Assembly: GCA_003640385.1 (NCBI GenBank)
Contig: RCAB01000013.1
Coordinates: forward strand, 248,001 to 312,000
Direction: 5' to 3'
Origin: Setaria digitata
Taxonomy: Eukaryota; Nematoda; Chromadorea; Rhabditida; Setariidae
DNA length: 64,000 nucleotides
The notes beneath the pieces are model-generated. The model saw only the letters and a list, made by a program, of their open reading frames with translations. It was not told the DNA's origin and searched no databases. Position numbers and translations under genes: made by a program. Shown piece after piece: positions 9,725 through 20,734 of the stretch (position 1 is the stretch's first letter; each line of letters opens with the position of its first letter).

Positions 9725-11776
9725 ATGTGTTTATATTTAACAACAGTTAGTTTGGTAATTTTCCTCTTCCTTGGTAAAAGTGAGGTTTTTTCGAAAGGTG
9801 TCTTTAGAATGGTTAGCAACGGCAAATCAGTTGCTCCCGAGTCGTTCCCATATGTGGCTGAGCTGTATATTGTTTGGCCAGGTGAGTATGGAAATAAACA
9901 AGTAGAAAAAGTTTCGGATTCTCATAATCCGTTGACCTAAAGCCTAATCAAGGCCCAGGAGATTACAAAAGTCTACCCCAAGCTAATTGATAAGATGATT
10001 AATCTGTTGCAGATCGGAAAATCTTATGCACAGCAAGTCTTTTATCTCGTTCAGTAATGATTACTGCTGCACATTGCATGGTGTAAGTATGGAATTTATG
10101 CAGTTACTGCTAAAACAGGGCAAAGATATTTTCGCACCTTTGGATTTTGGGATCAAAATCAAGAAATTTGAAATGACTCGTCACATTTAAGCACATGATT
10201 TTTTATGGCTTTCCGTTTTTCGAGTTTTCACAATAGTCCTTCGTGACCTTCGTGAATGATATGCAATCTTAGTGATGAGAAAACAAAGAAACAGCTCGGT
10301 AAAATTAAGCGAGTGACGTTTCGACAGAACAGAGGTCGATCGTATGTAACCTGGGTTGGTGAGGAAATTCATGGCATCCTGAAGATATCTGACCTAGAAG
10401 TATGCTTTTAGTCTATCTCGTTCTTCAAAGTTCATAGAGCTTTTATGGTCATCACTTATCGCTTTGAGAAAATCTGAACACAAAACAACATGAAACATCT
10501 GAACCTTAAGAAGCACTTTGTGACTTCTGAAATGTTATGTCTGTCAGATTGTAATTAGAATTACTGCAGGAAAAAGAAGGGATTCTGGACTATGCGTTGT
10601 TTGAGTTGGCGAAACCGTTGCCGGTATGTCGGGTACGGAATGGAAGAGTGTTCTCGATAATCAAATTACCAGTGAAGGATATTCGAGCTCGTCGTTGGAA
10701 ACCGGTGCAACCAGCGAAGGAATTCCTGGACCAGTGCGCATTATTCGGTTATGGGGCCTCAGAGAAAGGTATCAACAGTTTGTCTACATAGTGGAACTTA
10801 TTCTGATTGATTTCTCCACAGTGCTAAGAAATGTTCCATATCACTTAAAATTTCAGTCTGCGAATAAACAAGTTTCAGCAACTCGTTCTAGAAAACATTT
10901 CCTCAATCTGCTTTCATAAAAGTACTGAATGTCAAATCCTTTTTATTTTTAGGTGGACCAGATGGTAAGTTGCGAAAATTAACAAATATTTCAGTGTGGG
11001 AAGTAAACGGACGACTTTTAATACCAATGGAGCATAATGTAAGACATGTGCGACAAGGCCGTATATGTGGTGTAAGTTTCAAAGTGCCAGAAGCATAAAA
11101 AGATTCCTTTTTCGGCTGCGCAAAGTAATGCTTCAACTGAGAACTTAAAGTTTAAATAGTTATTTTAATCAACTCTATCGGCTAGAGCATTGCTAATCTA
11201 TCAGTGAAGATATTTATCCAAATCGCAATAAGCGATAAATGATATTAGCTTCAAAACCAATGATTTCCAGTGAAATGAATAAATACCAAATGTCTATTCC
11301 TTCCTTACGCGAGTCCACCTCCTGGAGTTCCAATTTGTTCCAGGGTGATTCTGGTGGGCCATTCATCTGTGGTACACATTTCGGCGAACGGATTTACGGG
11401 ATTCTTTCTCATTCCGAACCACTGCTAGAATCATTTCCTTCTTCTTGCTATGGAGAAGTATGCTTAGATGCTTTCTTAGAGCAATTCTTTCAATTTTGAA
11501 AAATTTAATTCAAAGAAACACTTCTGATAAATGAAGAAGCAACTCTCGAGCCAAGGGCGTTGGTTTTCACTCAAGTATTTTTTCTCTGTGTCTATTCCCC
11601 ATTAATTCTACACTGTTGAATTGCTAGTTTTTATTCTGAAAATTCTGCAGGAAAATGCATATTTGTACGATGTTATGGGTGATGTTCGCAAAATGCTACC
11701 ATATATTCAGGATTCCTTCGCAAAGATAAATAAAACTAGCGAACTGATTGAGGATTACGGAAGATGTGACTTCTAA
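9725..11776 (+). CDS. Secreted chymotrypsin-family (S1) serine protease
   Basis: Seven exons join in frame: 9725-9881, 10013-10082, 10273-10399, 10570-10768, 10953-11071, 11344-11457 and 11651-11776, giving 303 residues. Residues 1-23 are a hydrophobic signal peptide. A zymogen cleavage site is likely at Arg28-Met29 (FR/MVSNGKS). The catalytic triad is intact: His73 in TAAHC, Asp125 in LDYALFEL and Ser227 in GDSGGP. The C58/C74 pair matches the conserved active-site loop disulfide. The residue six before the catalytic Ser, the S1 pocket base (position 189 in chymotrypsin numbering), is Arg221 instead of the Asp of trypsin. A C-terminal extension follows the domain (YIQDSFAKINKTSELIEDYG). It is convergent with the ubiquitin-ligase gene. 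AATAAA at 11943-11948 is a plausible poly(A) signal. It should be an active secreted protease; substrate unknown. Confidence 0.88.
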
Positions 11777-12265
11777 ATTATTTTTCACTTTCTACTGCCA
11801 TTCCACTTTTATTGTAAGACTATTATGTCACAAGTTTTGTGTTTTCATTGTAAAGAATCATTTCTATAAATAGTTGCTTATGCATTAAAATATGTGAAAA
11901 TTGCATTTTAAATTTTAGATTGTGTACCAAACGCTATATTAAAATAAAACTGTATCCTTGGAATAAAGACGGCACCCAGCAATTAATTTTTTAATAGAGA
12001 TAGAATTGAACCGTAAAATTAAGCTCATTTTAAATTGCCAGGTGTGCTTGAGGTGACACATTGACGATCTTTTTTGCACAAGTTTTTGTCATCAAACTTC
12101 TGTTAAAACTGTTTGCATATGTATATATATGCTCACTTTCAAGCAGTCATTCCTAATAGTGATAGCAAGTGACAAGGGTAGATTGTCCTTTTCTAAATAT
12201 TTCGATATTTGTCTCAATATATCATAACTATCAACTTGAAAACTGGACGAGATAATTTACTTCAC
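11777..12265. other. Convergent 3' intergenic region
   Basis: 490 bp between the stop codons of the serine protease (plus) and the RING1-RING2 ligase (minus). It contains the plus-strand AATAAA at 11943-11948 and a second AATAAA near 11961. No coding signal is seen. Confidence 0.45.
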
Positions 12266-14839
12266 TTATAAATTAAAAAAAGAAAACAAACTTTCGCTCA
12301 TTTCTGCTTCTTCTCGAGCGATTGCCAGTTCACGTTGACGGTTGGCTTCATAATTTTCTCTCAAAATGACACGCCACTGATTTAAACCTATGCAACCAGC
12401 TAGCATTGATATAATATAAAGGACATCACAAGCCTGTAAAAATGACTAGTGCAGGAATAATTACACTTTTAAAATGAATTAATAGCTTGAACAGAGAAAA
12501 AGTTTTGTGCGAAATATTTCTTGAATCTTTTTTTCTTCTCACACTCACTCTCGAACACGAAGGAATACATTTGATTATAGCTATTGTACAGTACGCCACT
12601 GACATTGGTATCAAAAATAATAGTGAACCAACAGCGAAAGGAACAGATGCCAACAATAAAATCGGATATAACGATACTGTCTTAAATGAAATGCAATTAA
12701 TTTGCTCAGCAATTACTAGATGTAGCCGTGTGGTCGGCGGTATATCCAATTAAAAGATGGAAGTTTTCACTTGGCAGATCGGTTGATTGTCAAATGAGAT
12801 GTCAGTACCATGACAGTTACTGCCAATGGTGAACTATCCATCCGACGCAAGCATTCTCGAATCAATAAGGTTACTTGGTAAGGAAGCATAATCAGTACTA
12901 AGAGCGGTCCAAAATACTGGAAAGTTTGTTATATTGAATGAAATCACAATAAAAAAGTGTGTAATTGAGTTTCTTAGGTCATTGAGGAATTGCAGAATTA
13001 ATAGCTTAAGTATAAATTATCTTAGTGATGACAGTGATAGTAAAAGAACTGCAGTATTTTAAATCTCTGCTTTTTGGCCATATCTTTCAGCAGATTCAAG
13101 TGGTAAATCAATATATACGGGCATGGAAATAATTGGAAATAATTGGAAATAATCCTTTTGGAAATAATTTTCTGAAAAGAAATTTTACAGACTAACTATT
13201 AAAGTTGTGCCAACGAGTGGTAAAGAAATAAAAAGCAAAAATCCTTCGGTGAATGCCAAAAATTTGAATAGGAAGCAGATCTTGAATAAATCATCCCATC
13301 CAAGTTTACATCCTCGACCTGTAGATATCCAGACTTTCGGATAACTTTTTTACTCTTAAATCTTAAAACAAACAACCATCTAGCATATTGTAGTTGTTGC
13401 TGAACTTCTTCTGGAAAGTGATCGCAGTTATGCATTCATTAGCAACTACGGATCAGGTTGGAACGGTCCTTCTTATTTTATCTTACTCTTGTAAATTTTA
13501 CAGATTGAAACAGGAAGTACCACTGAAATGTTGGAATGATTCTGTAGGTTCACTGCAAACCCAACAAAACCGTTGCTTGCATCTTATATTGATGCATTGC
13601 ACGAAGTTGCATCCAACATACTCCGCGTAAAGTGCCTGTAATTAGTGTACACCAATTAATACAACTCATATTAATCAATAGAATAATTAATAAAAAGAAA
13701 AATTTTCAATCTCTCACTACAGTATCAACTTTTACGAGTCACTGTGTTGAAGCGCGGATATCACCAATTTATAAGTTAATTCAGAATTTGTTTTTTAATT
13801 TGTCAAAAGCAAAATTATATGACTGGCATTTATTTTTCAGTTACGTCCACATTTATTTAAAATATTTTTAAGTAACGTAATGCAGGATGCGAATAATTTT
13901 AAATAATTTTACTGCATTTCCTCGAAATTCGACCTCTCAGTTTACCATAGTAATATATAAATCAGTTAATCTATTTGAAAAGAAAAAGAAAAAGAAAAGC
14001 AAGTTCTCCAACTAGTTGAACTATCATTATTGAAACGAATCCAACCTTACAAAGTGGACATCTCTGAATCAATCCACCAAACGCATAATAAATGCTTTGC
14101 TTTCGATGCTCATGTAATAAATGTTCGCGTTTCGATCTGCTCATAAAAACTTCCAAGTCTTCATTATCGGGATCGAGCACTGCATCAATGTCATTCTCAT
14201 GGATACGTTTAGGGCAGCTTCCTTTGGGGCATTTAATTCGTGCTTTACTCTCCTCCTCGATCCAGTGCTAGAAATCAGTAAGATATTTAGGTTAACTTTG
14301 TTGATAATACTCTTTAGCCATTGCTGCCAGCAACTTTTCATACTAAGAATATCACTACCTTATGAATTATTTTTATCTCCTTTGAATTGCTGAAATTTCA
14401 ATCTTTTTTTTCTCATTTTAGACATTTATCTTAATTTCTCTTTATTTTTCAAAACTCATTCAGTTTTGCAAAACTTTTTTCAAAATTCTTCATTTATTAA
14501 CACTTTTCAAATGCTTTGGCGGCGAAGAAACTCAATTTTCAGTGCAAGCTAAAATTTTACAGCGGCGCAAACTGTTACCTTCAAATGAATAAGAACGCAT
14601 GTGATACAAGCAAAATGTTCGCACTGTCTCAACTTAATGCGCCATACATTGCCCTGCTTGCATTTGCAGCATCTCAATCCTGTCGAATTATTCGTCTTAC
14701 TGCAATTTGGTGAATTACTAGAGTAAATTTCACTTATTAATGAGAAAAAATTATGTTTAATGAAAAAATTGATAAGAGAGAACTGCCGAAGTCTGAAAAC
14801 AAGATGATGCGTAAACAAATGATACACCATTACTTCCAT
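12266..14839 (-). CDS. Membrane RBR-type E3 ubiquitin ligase lacking an IBR domain
   Basis: Seven minus-strand exons join in frame: 14839-14579, 14267-14046, 13635-13521, 13318-13197, 12916-12809, 12680-12549 and 12433-12266, coding for 375 residues. RING1 spans residues 57-105 with ligands C57, C60, C73, H75, C78, C81, C100 and C105. RING2 spans 157-203 with C157, C160, C175, C180, C185, C188, H197 and C203, plus an extra Cys170 (GCN) where RBR ligases carry the catalytic thioester cysteine. The spacing CPxC-9-C-4-C-4-C-4-CWVC is that of Ariadne-type RING2. Between the RINGs there are 51 residues with no cysteine, so no zinc-binding IBR. Residues about 210-336 hold three or four hydrophobic membrane segments, then a charged tail (RENYEANRQRELAIAREEAE). 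It should transfer ubiquitin at an internal membrane. An acceptor AG lies 7 bp before the ATG; residues 1-45 may be partly intron read-through. Confidence 0.8.
13125..13169. repeat. Short tandem repeat GGAAATAATT
   Basis: Near-perfect copies of GGAAATAATT start at 13125, 13135, 13145 (nine bases) and 13160, inside the ligase intron 12917-13196. A small minisatellite with no obvious function. Confidence 0.7.
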
Positions 14840-16780
14840 CTTTTAACTAAAAATGCGAGGCAATATGTCTTATTAGGAATGCTGCGCTTGAAGATAAACA
14901 GCTACTTAAAGTTACTGCCAACAATATAACAAAAGAGTTCTTAATCTACTTGTACCTAAACAATAAAATATTTTAGGTCAACTATTTTCGATGTGACCTT
15001 TGTGCTCTTCTTTAATGTTTAATGTTTGACTAAGCCAAAAATTACTAATATTTTGCTTGAAAGTTAAGTAAGTTCCAGAACAATGTTTAATTAATTTGGC
15101 AAGTGAGTTATTATCATCGTTTAATTTGTTCTAAGCGGCAAGTGAGTTATTATCATCGTGGAAAATTAACTATCATTAATCATTTCTTACCAGATTTTCA
15201 CTGCAAGTTGAAAATAGAGCTAATGCCGAGGATGGCTGATCACGGTCAGAACATAAGTTATAAACATCATTCCCATCTTACTATTTGTTTCTTAGCAGTC
15301 CTTAGAATCTACAATTCAATTCAAAGTACACTGAAGATTAGAAAATAATTGCTTCAAAGCCTTAGATTGAAAAATCGTTGGCTGGTTTATTACATCCATT
15401 TCATTATCCACCTCCACGATATGTTATCAAATATCTTTATCTTATGAGTCACCCTTTATCATTTTTCTTCTGCGACTCCTTTTCCGCCATACTTTTCATC
15501 GTAAAATTTTTGAAACGGACTAGGAAATTGGAAAACCAACTGGTTGCCAAACACAGTAGGAGTATTGACTGTTATCTATTCACTAATTCCTTGATCCTCA
15601 CTGATTTCAAGAAGAATAAGAACTAGGCAAATATTCCTGGAATACATCATAGAATAAAGAAACACACGAGCCAGACGTATTATTTTATTAATTCATTGGT
15701 GATAAACATCAAAAGGATGAATTTTGGGTCAACCTAAACTCTAAGCTCCTCGCAGTGATGTTTGGAGCTAACCTAAGAGTCTAAACCACGACCTCCTCAC
15801 AATTTGTAATATGTTTGAATGAAGTATTTCTCCTTGGAGCATTCGGTTTTATTTTTTTTCTCATTCCACTTCATATATTTATTGTTTAGTTGAACGATAC
15901 TCGCTGACGTACTAAAATGAACCCAACCTTCTGGCTCTTTCATATGCTCATGCTAAGCAAGTTTAGGCTGAATTCTCCTTTGCTTTCCGACTTATCTAAC
16001 TTCCAATTTTATTTGAATTCATCTCCTCAACTCATCGATGAGGTCAGGCTATTTCTCAGTACTCACTTGTTGGCACACAAAACAGTGCTACATCTGTTGA
16101 CACTAGGGAACTCGAATAAGTCTAGCTTTTAACTTCCTTATGTTCCATCACAATACATAATTTTTCCACGTAATTATGCAAAAGTACAAGTGGGAGATGT
16201 GGAAGGCAAGATATCCTTGAATCCTTCCCTGCATACGAGACCAGTCAGACTGTCAGAAAAAGCCTCCTAGAAATACCGAGGCGAATGAATCTGAACGTGC
16301 TTCCAAACAGTACTCCTTGGCCCCAAGCTTAACTCCCGAGATATCCCATACAGTACGTTTTACACGACTGATTTATGTGAAGTCATTTCAACCCTAACCG
16401 CTAAGACCTGTATTTATTACATACTTTCTCTTGAATTCTGATGGTTTCTGCTGTCTCCCATTCTGAAGTGTTCTCTATGTCATTCTCAATTTTGCTTTCC
16501 CTTGACCTTGCTATTTTTCCTCCAGTTGAACTGCGAAACATGGTAACGGGCGGATTTTCCTGCATTCGGCGATGTTGGGAAAATTGCTGACTGAGATTGG
16601 AAGGGTGTTTCCTTCTCCATCACATCGTTTAGAAAATAAACCGCCTTGAGACCTCTCTGAGTTGCAGGTGTAAGGAGGAAGTGAACTGGTCGAACTGGAA
16701 GTGTAAAGTTGACCACTTGTATATTTCATTGTTTGGTTGTGATCAGTTCAAGGATAGATATTATTTGCTGTTGCAGGGTG
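14840..16780. other. Divergent intergenic region between the ligase and ERp72 genes
   Basis: No supported exon. It should contain the promoters of both flanking genes. The 16480-16740 segment has higher GC and two overlapping minus-strand open frames (72 and 76 aa). These might be upstream ligase exons or chance; no phase-matched splice path to 14839 was found. Confidence 0.35.
15098..15159. repeat. 23-bp direct repeat
   Basis: GGCAAGTGAGTTATTATCATCGT-type 23-mers occur at 15098-15120 and 15137-15159, identical and 16 bp apart. The preceding TTAATTTG is also repeated, so the unit is about 39 bp. A recent local duplication is the simplest reading. Confidence 0.7.
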
Positions 16781-19700
16781 ATGCTGTTAAGGACAGCACT
16801 GACCTTCCTATATCTCACATCTGCTAAAGAAGACGATTTTGAGCAGGATGATGGTGTTTTTGTGCTGAATGACAGGAATTTCATGCTTTTCCTGCAGCAA
16901 CATCCAACGGCACTGGTCAAATTTTATGCTCCCTGGTGAAATTTCGTTTTTCTCTTTTCCGTAATAATTTTAATTGACATTCAAGTACCTTTGTGTCATT
17001 TATCGTGAAAGAATCATCTGTTGTGATGAACCATTTCAAAACTATTTTTATTTAACATAAAATTTTGATTTTGGAAAAAATTTTTTGCTTTATGGTAGGT
17101 GCGGCCATTGTAAAGCGTTAGCGCCAGAATATTCAAAAGCTGCAAAGAAGTTAAAAGTGCCACTGGCGAAAGTGGATGCTACGACTGAAACGCAACTAGC
17201 GAAAACGTAAAGTTTATTGCTTAAAAATAATCAATAGATCACATTCACTTATCGCTCACCATTATAGTTCTGATTTTTCAAGGTTACTATGACTTGGAAT
17301 TTATGTGTATGAGGCATAACTTCCAAAGAAATGAAAGACTCTATTTCGCCTTTAATAACAGGTAGGGCTGCTAATAGTCAAGCTCCTTAAATGCGGATAA
17401 ACGGGCTACTTTAGACTTTTTCGCAAATTCCAATCAGGGACATAAGAATAAATCATTAATATTAAAAATTATTCAGCTACAACATCGAAGGGTTTCCAAC
17501 TCTAAAATTTTGGCAGAGCGGTAAAGACCCAGTTGATTATGACGGCGGACGAGATTCTGACGGTTATCAATATTTTTGAATTCTTAATTTCCTGGTACTT
17601 TTAGCAAATTTTTTTTTTTGCTAATTTGAAGATTGAAAACGGCTGTGGATATGGATTGCATGATTGAAACTTTTTCATAATTGATTTGAAGCGATTTTTA
17701 GATATTATACAGTGGATTTCGGAGAAAACAGATCCAACATATAAGCTACCTCCATCAGCTGTAATAAAGCTAACGAAAGAAAATTTTGTTGAATTCATTA
17801 CCTTGCATCCAATTGTGTTAGTTAAATTCTATGCACCATGGTGTGGTCATTGCAAGAAACTTGCACCTGAATATGAAAAAGCTGCAAAGAAACTCAAAGT
17901 ATGCTTGATATAATCTTGTTGTCAACTGCTGTAAGATGCAAGATTCTTTAGATCCTGGGTTGCACAGCCACCAGGAAAGTTTTTTGGAAAATTCAGTGCG
18001 AATTATGCAAGACAATGTTATTTTTTATTTGCAGGACAAAGGTATAATGTTTGCAAAAGTGGATTCTACAGCTGAAAAAAGCTTGTCCATGGAATTTGAT
18101 GTTACTGGCTATCCAACTTTGTATATTTTCAGAAATGGGAAGAAATCTGATTATAGTGGACCTCGTGATGCAAAGGGTATGTTTTTTGCTAAAAACATTG
18201 CTGTGGAAGAGTTTTTTCGTTTTTGTTTTTCGGCGATTGTTTTATTATACTCATTTACGACAGTGATCTTTAAAATTCACCATTTTTACTTCAGGTATTG
18301 TGAAATATATGCTTCAACAAGCTGAACCCGCTTTGAAGAAAATCACCACTCTCAAGGAAGCCCAACGTTTTATGCGTAAAGACGATATAACAATCATTGG
18401 TTTTTTCAGCGACGAAAAAGCGAAACTCCTGGATTCATTACGTGATGCAGGTCAGCTGCCGGGATTGATAAGTGGCTTTATCTTGGACTCTTTATATTTC
18501 TAAATAAATCCGTTGCTAATGAGGTGGTGTAATATGGCAGTGTCAGATTTTCTGACTTTATCTTATGCAGATCTTCTTTCATATAATATTTTCTAGAATA
18601 CCTACAAATATAAAAGAATTTGGTCAAATAAAATGCAAATTGATTTATTGCGCCAAACTCTTTGCTGATTTCTCCATAACTCTGATTTTTAATTCATACT
18701 TGAGTCTTTTGCCAATTCTACATCCACTAATGAAACATATATATTGTGTAAGTTATGCCTTGTTTTCAGCTGAAATGTTGCGAGATGATTTCAACATCGC
18801 TGTTTGTTTAGAGGCAGATATTATGAAGTACTTCAAAGTCGTTTCCAATCAAGTTGTTGTTTTCTTCCCCGAAATCTACTGGAGTAAATACGAACCTCAA
18901 AAATTTGTTTACGAAAAGGTATCGTTTCATTTTTTTTTTTTTTTTCACTTGGCGACAAAAGTAAATTGGCTTCCTCAACCGTAGGTAGTGTGAAAGCATT
19001 TTGTCACTGACAATTTTTCAATCGGAAAATCATGGAATAATCTTTACATTATTTTTACAGAAAATTGGTAATTCCGAGGACTTAATAACATTCTTTCGAG
19101 AACATTCAATTCCTCTCGTGGGCCACAGAACCAAAAAAAATGTTGCAACTAGATACAGTAAATTCCCTCTCGTTGTGGTTTATTACAGTGTCGATTTCTC
19201 ACTAGAATATCGTGAAGGAACGCAGTATTGGCGGAACAAAGTTAGTTAGCCGATCACTTTTAATATTTCATAAGAATTTGCTGAACAGATTAATTTTCAA
19301 GAATAACTATTTGCTAAATTTATGAAATCACGTATTATCATACTTTTTATGAAATCACGTATTACCTAAGCTAGTTTTTCATGGTTTGAATAAAGTATAG
19401 TATAAAATATGAGGACTGTTATACGTGGAATTTTTTATTAGTTCACTGCAGTAAGTCAGAAAAAGCCTTCTTAAAGTCTCTCAGTGTGTTAATTTAACAT
19501 TTCTTACTTCTATCGATGACGCAAGACGCGTAATTTTCTAATAAAGAAGTAAGCTGTTGGATTGTTCCATGCACTAAAAATCTTGGAAATATTATCGTGC
19601 TGTATTATGTTATCTTAGGTGTATGTTGTAAATTTTTTAGGTTGTAGAAGTTGCCAGTAAATACAGAAAAGATAACTATCATTTTGCAATTTCAGACGAA

Positions 19701-20734
19701 GAAGAGTTTGCAGATGAACTTACCGCGGTTAGTTTATCACTCTGTTTATTTTTTAAATGGATTTTTGAAATCTAATGAAATGACCTTAAAATTTCTTCTC
19801 TCATGTTTATAATATATGCCTATTCGTTTCACAACTGCTAAAACGATTGGATTTGAAAATATTGTTCATTTTTCAGGTAGGTTTGGGTGACAGTAGTCTT
19901 GAGCATAATGTTCTGGTTTTTGGTTATGATGGGAAAAAATATCCAATGCGTCCGGATGAGTTCGATGATGAGTTAGTCGACAATTTGCCCATCTTTATGA
20001 AGAAACTATCTTCAGGTATGAAAATTCTTAACACTTAACGATTTGTATATTTATAAATTCATTTGCCCATCGTTCTATTTTTTGAAAAATGTTATAACCC
20101 GTCTGTCTTCCGTATGTATTTCTAAACTCGAGTACACAATTGTTTCCTTTTGAAGGTAAAATAAAGCCATTTATAAAATCCGCACCACTACCAAAAGATG
20201 ATAAAGGGCCGGTAAAAATTGTGACTGCATTAAATTTCGCTCAGGTTGTATTTGATGAAACGAAAGATGTTCTAGTGGAATTTTATGCACCTTGGTGCGG
20301 GCACTGCAAGGTAAATTTAATTTTATTTTTGCACGGTTGATCTCCTACAAAACAACAGGAAAACTGCTGAGTTTAGTCTTTGTTGGGATCTGAAGTTGTC
20401 ATAAAGATCGGACGTGCTAATTCTGGTGGCTTACCGATAATACAATAGCAGAAAATCAGGGAAATCTGTGTTCTAGGCATTCGAGCCAAAATATATGGAA
20501 TTAGCATCGAAATTGAAGAAAGAAGAACCAAATTTACTATTTGTAAAAATTGATGCAACAGCCAATGATGTTCCGAAAAATTATGATGTGAAAGGTTTTC
20601 CAACTATTTATTTTGCCCCAGCTGGCAAAAAAGAAGAACCAGTTAAATACGATGGAAACCGTGATTTGAATGATCTTATTTCTTTCATGAAGAAGCATTC
20701 TGCTATTTCTTTTCGAGGCAAAACCGAACTATAA
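16781..20734 (+). CDS. PDIA4: ERp72-type protein disulfide isomerase (PDIA4)
   Basis: Twelve exons join in frame: 16781-16935, 17099-17206, 17477-17562, 17702-17898, 18035-18176, 18295-18450, 18770-18918, 19061-19240, 19641-19727, 19877-20015, 20156-20310 and 20477-20734, giving 603 residues. A short signal peptide (residues 1-15) precedes an acidic segment. Three thioredoxin domains carry FYAPWCGHC sites at Cys53, Cys164 and Cys514. Between the second and third lie two redox-inactive b/b' domains (residues about 230-465). The protein ends in KTEL, an ER-retrieval signal. This a0-a-b-b'-a' order is diagnostic of ERp72, which forms and rearranges disulfides in ER clients; secreted collagens and peroxidases would be typical nematode substrates. 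A TTGCAG acceptor ends at 16776, four bases before ATG, as for trans-splicing. AATAAA at 20820-20825 gives a short 3' UTR. The length is normal for the family. Confidence 0.96.

Noticed and set aside
12487..12753. 88-codon plus-strand open frame
   Set aside because: Antisense shadow of the ligase membrane exon 12549-12680.
13636..14045. Hidden IBR exon in the ligase intron
   Set aside because: Searched the minus strand for a phase-compatible cysteine/histidine-rich exon and found none.
16486..16729. Upstream coding exon of the ligase gene
   Set aside because: Two overlapping minus-strand frames are open, but no phase-consistent splice path to 14839 was found, and an acceptor just before 14839 already provides a start.
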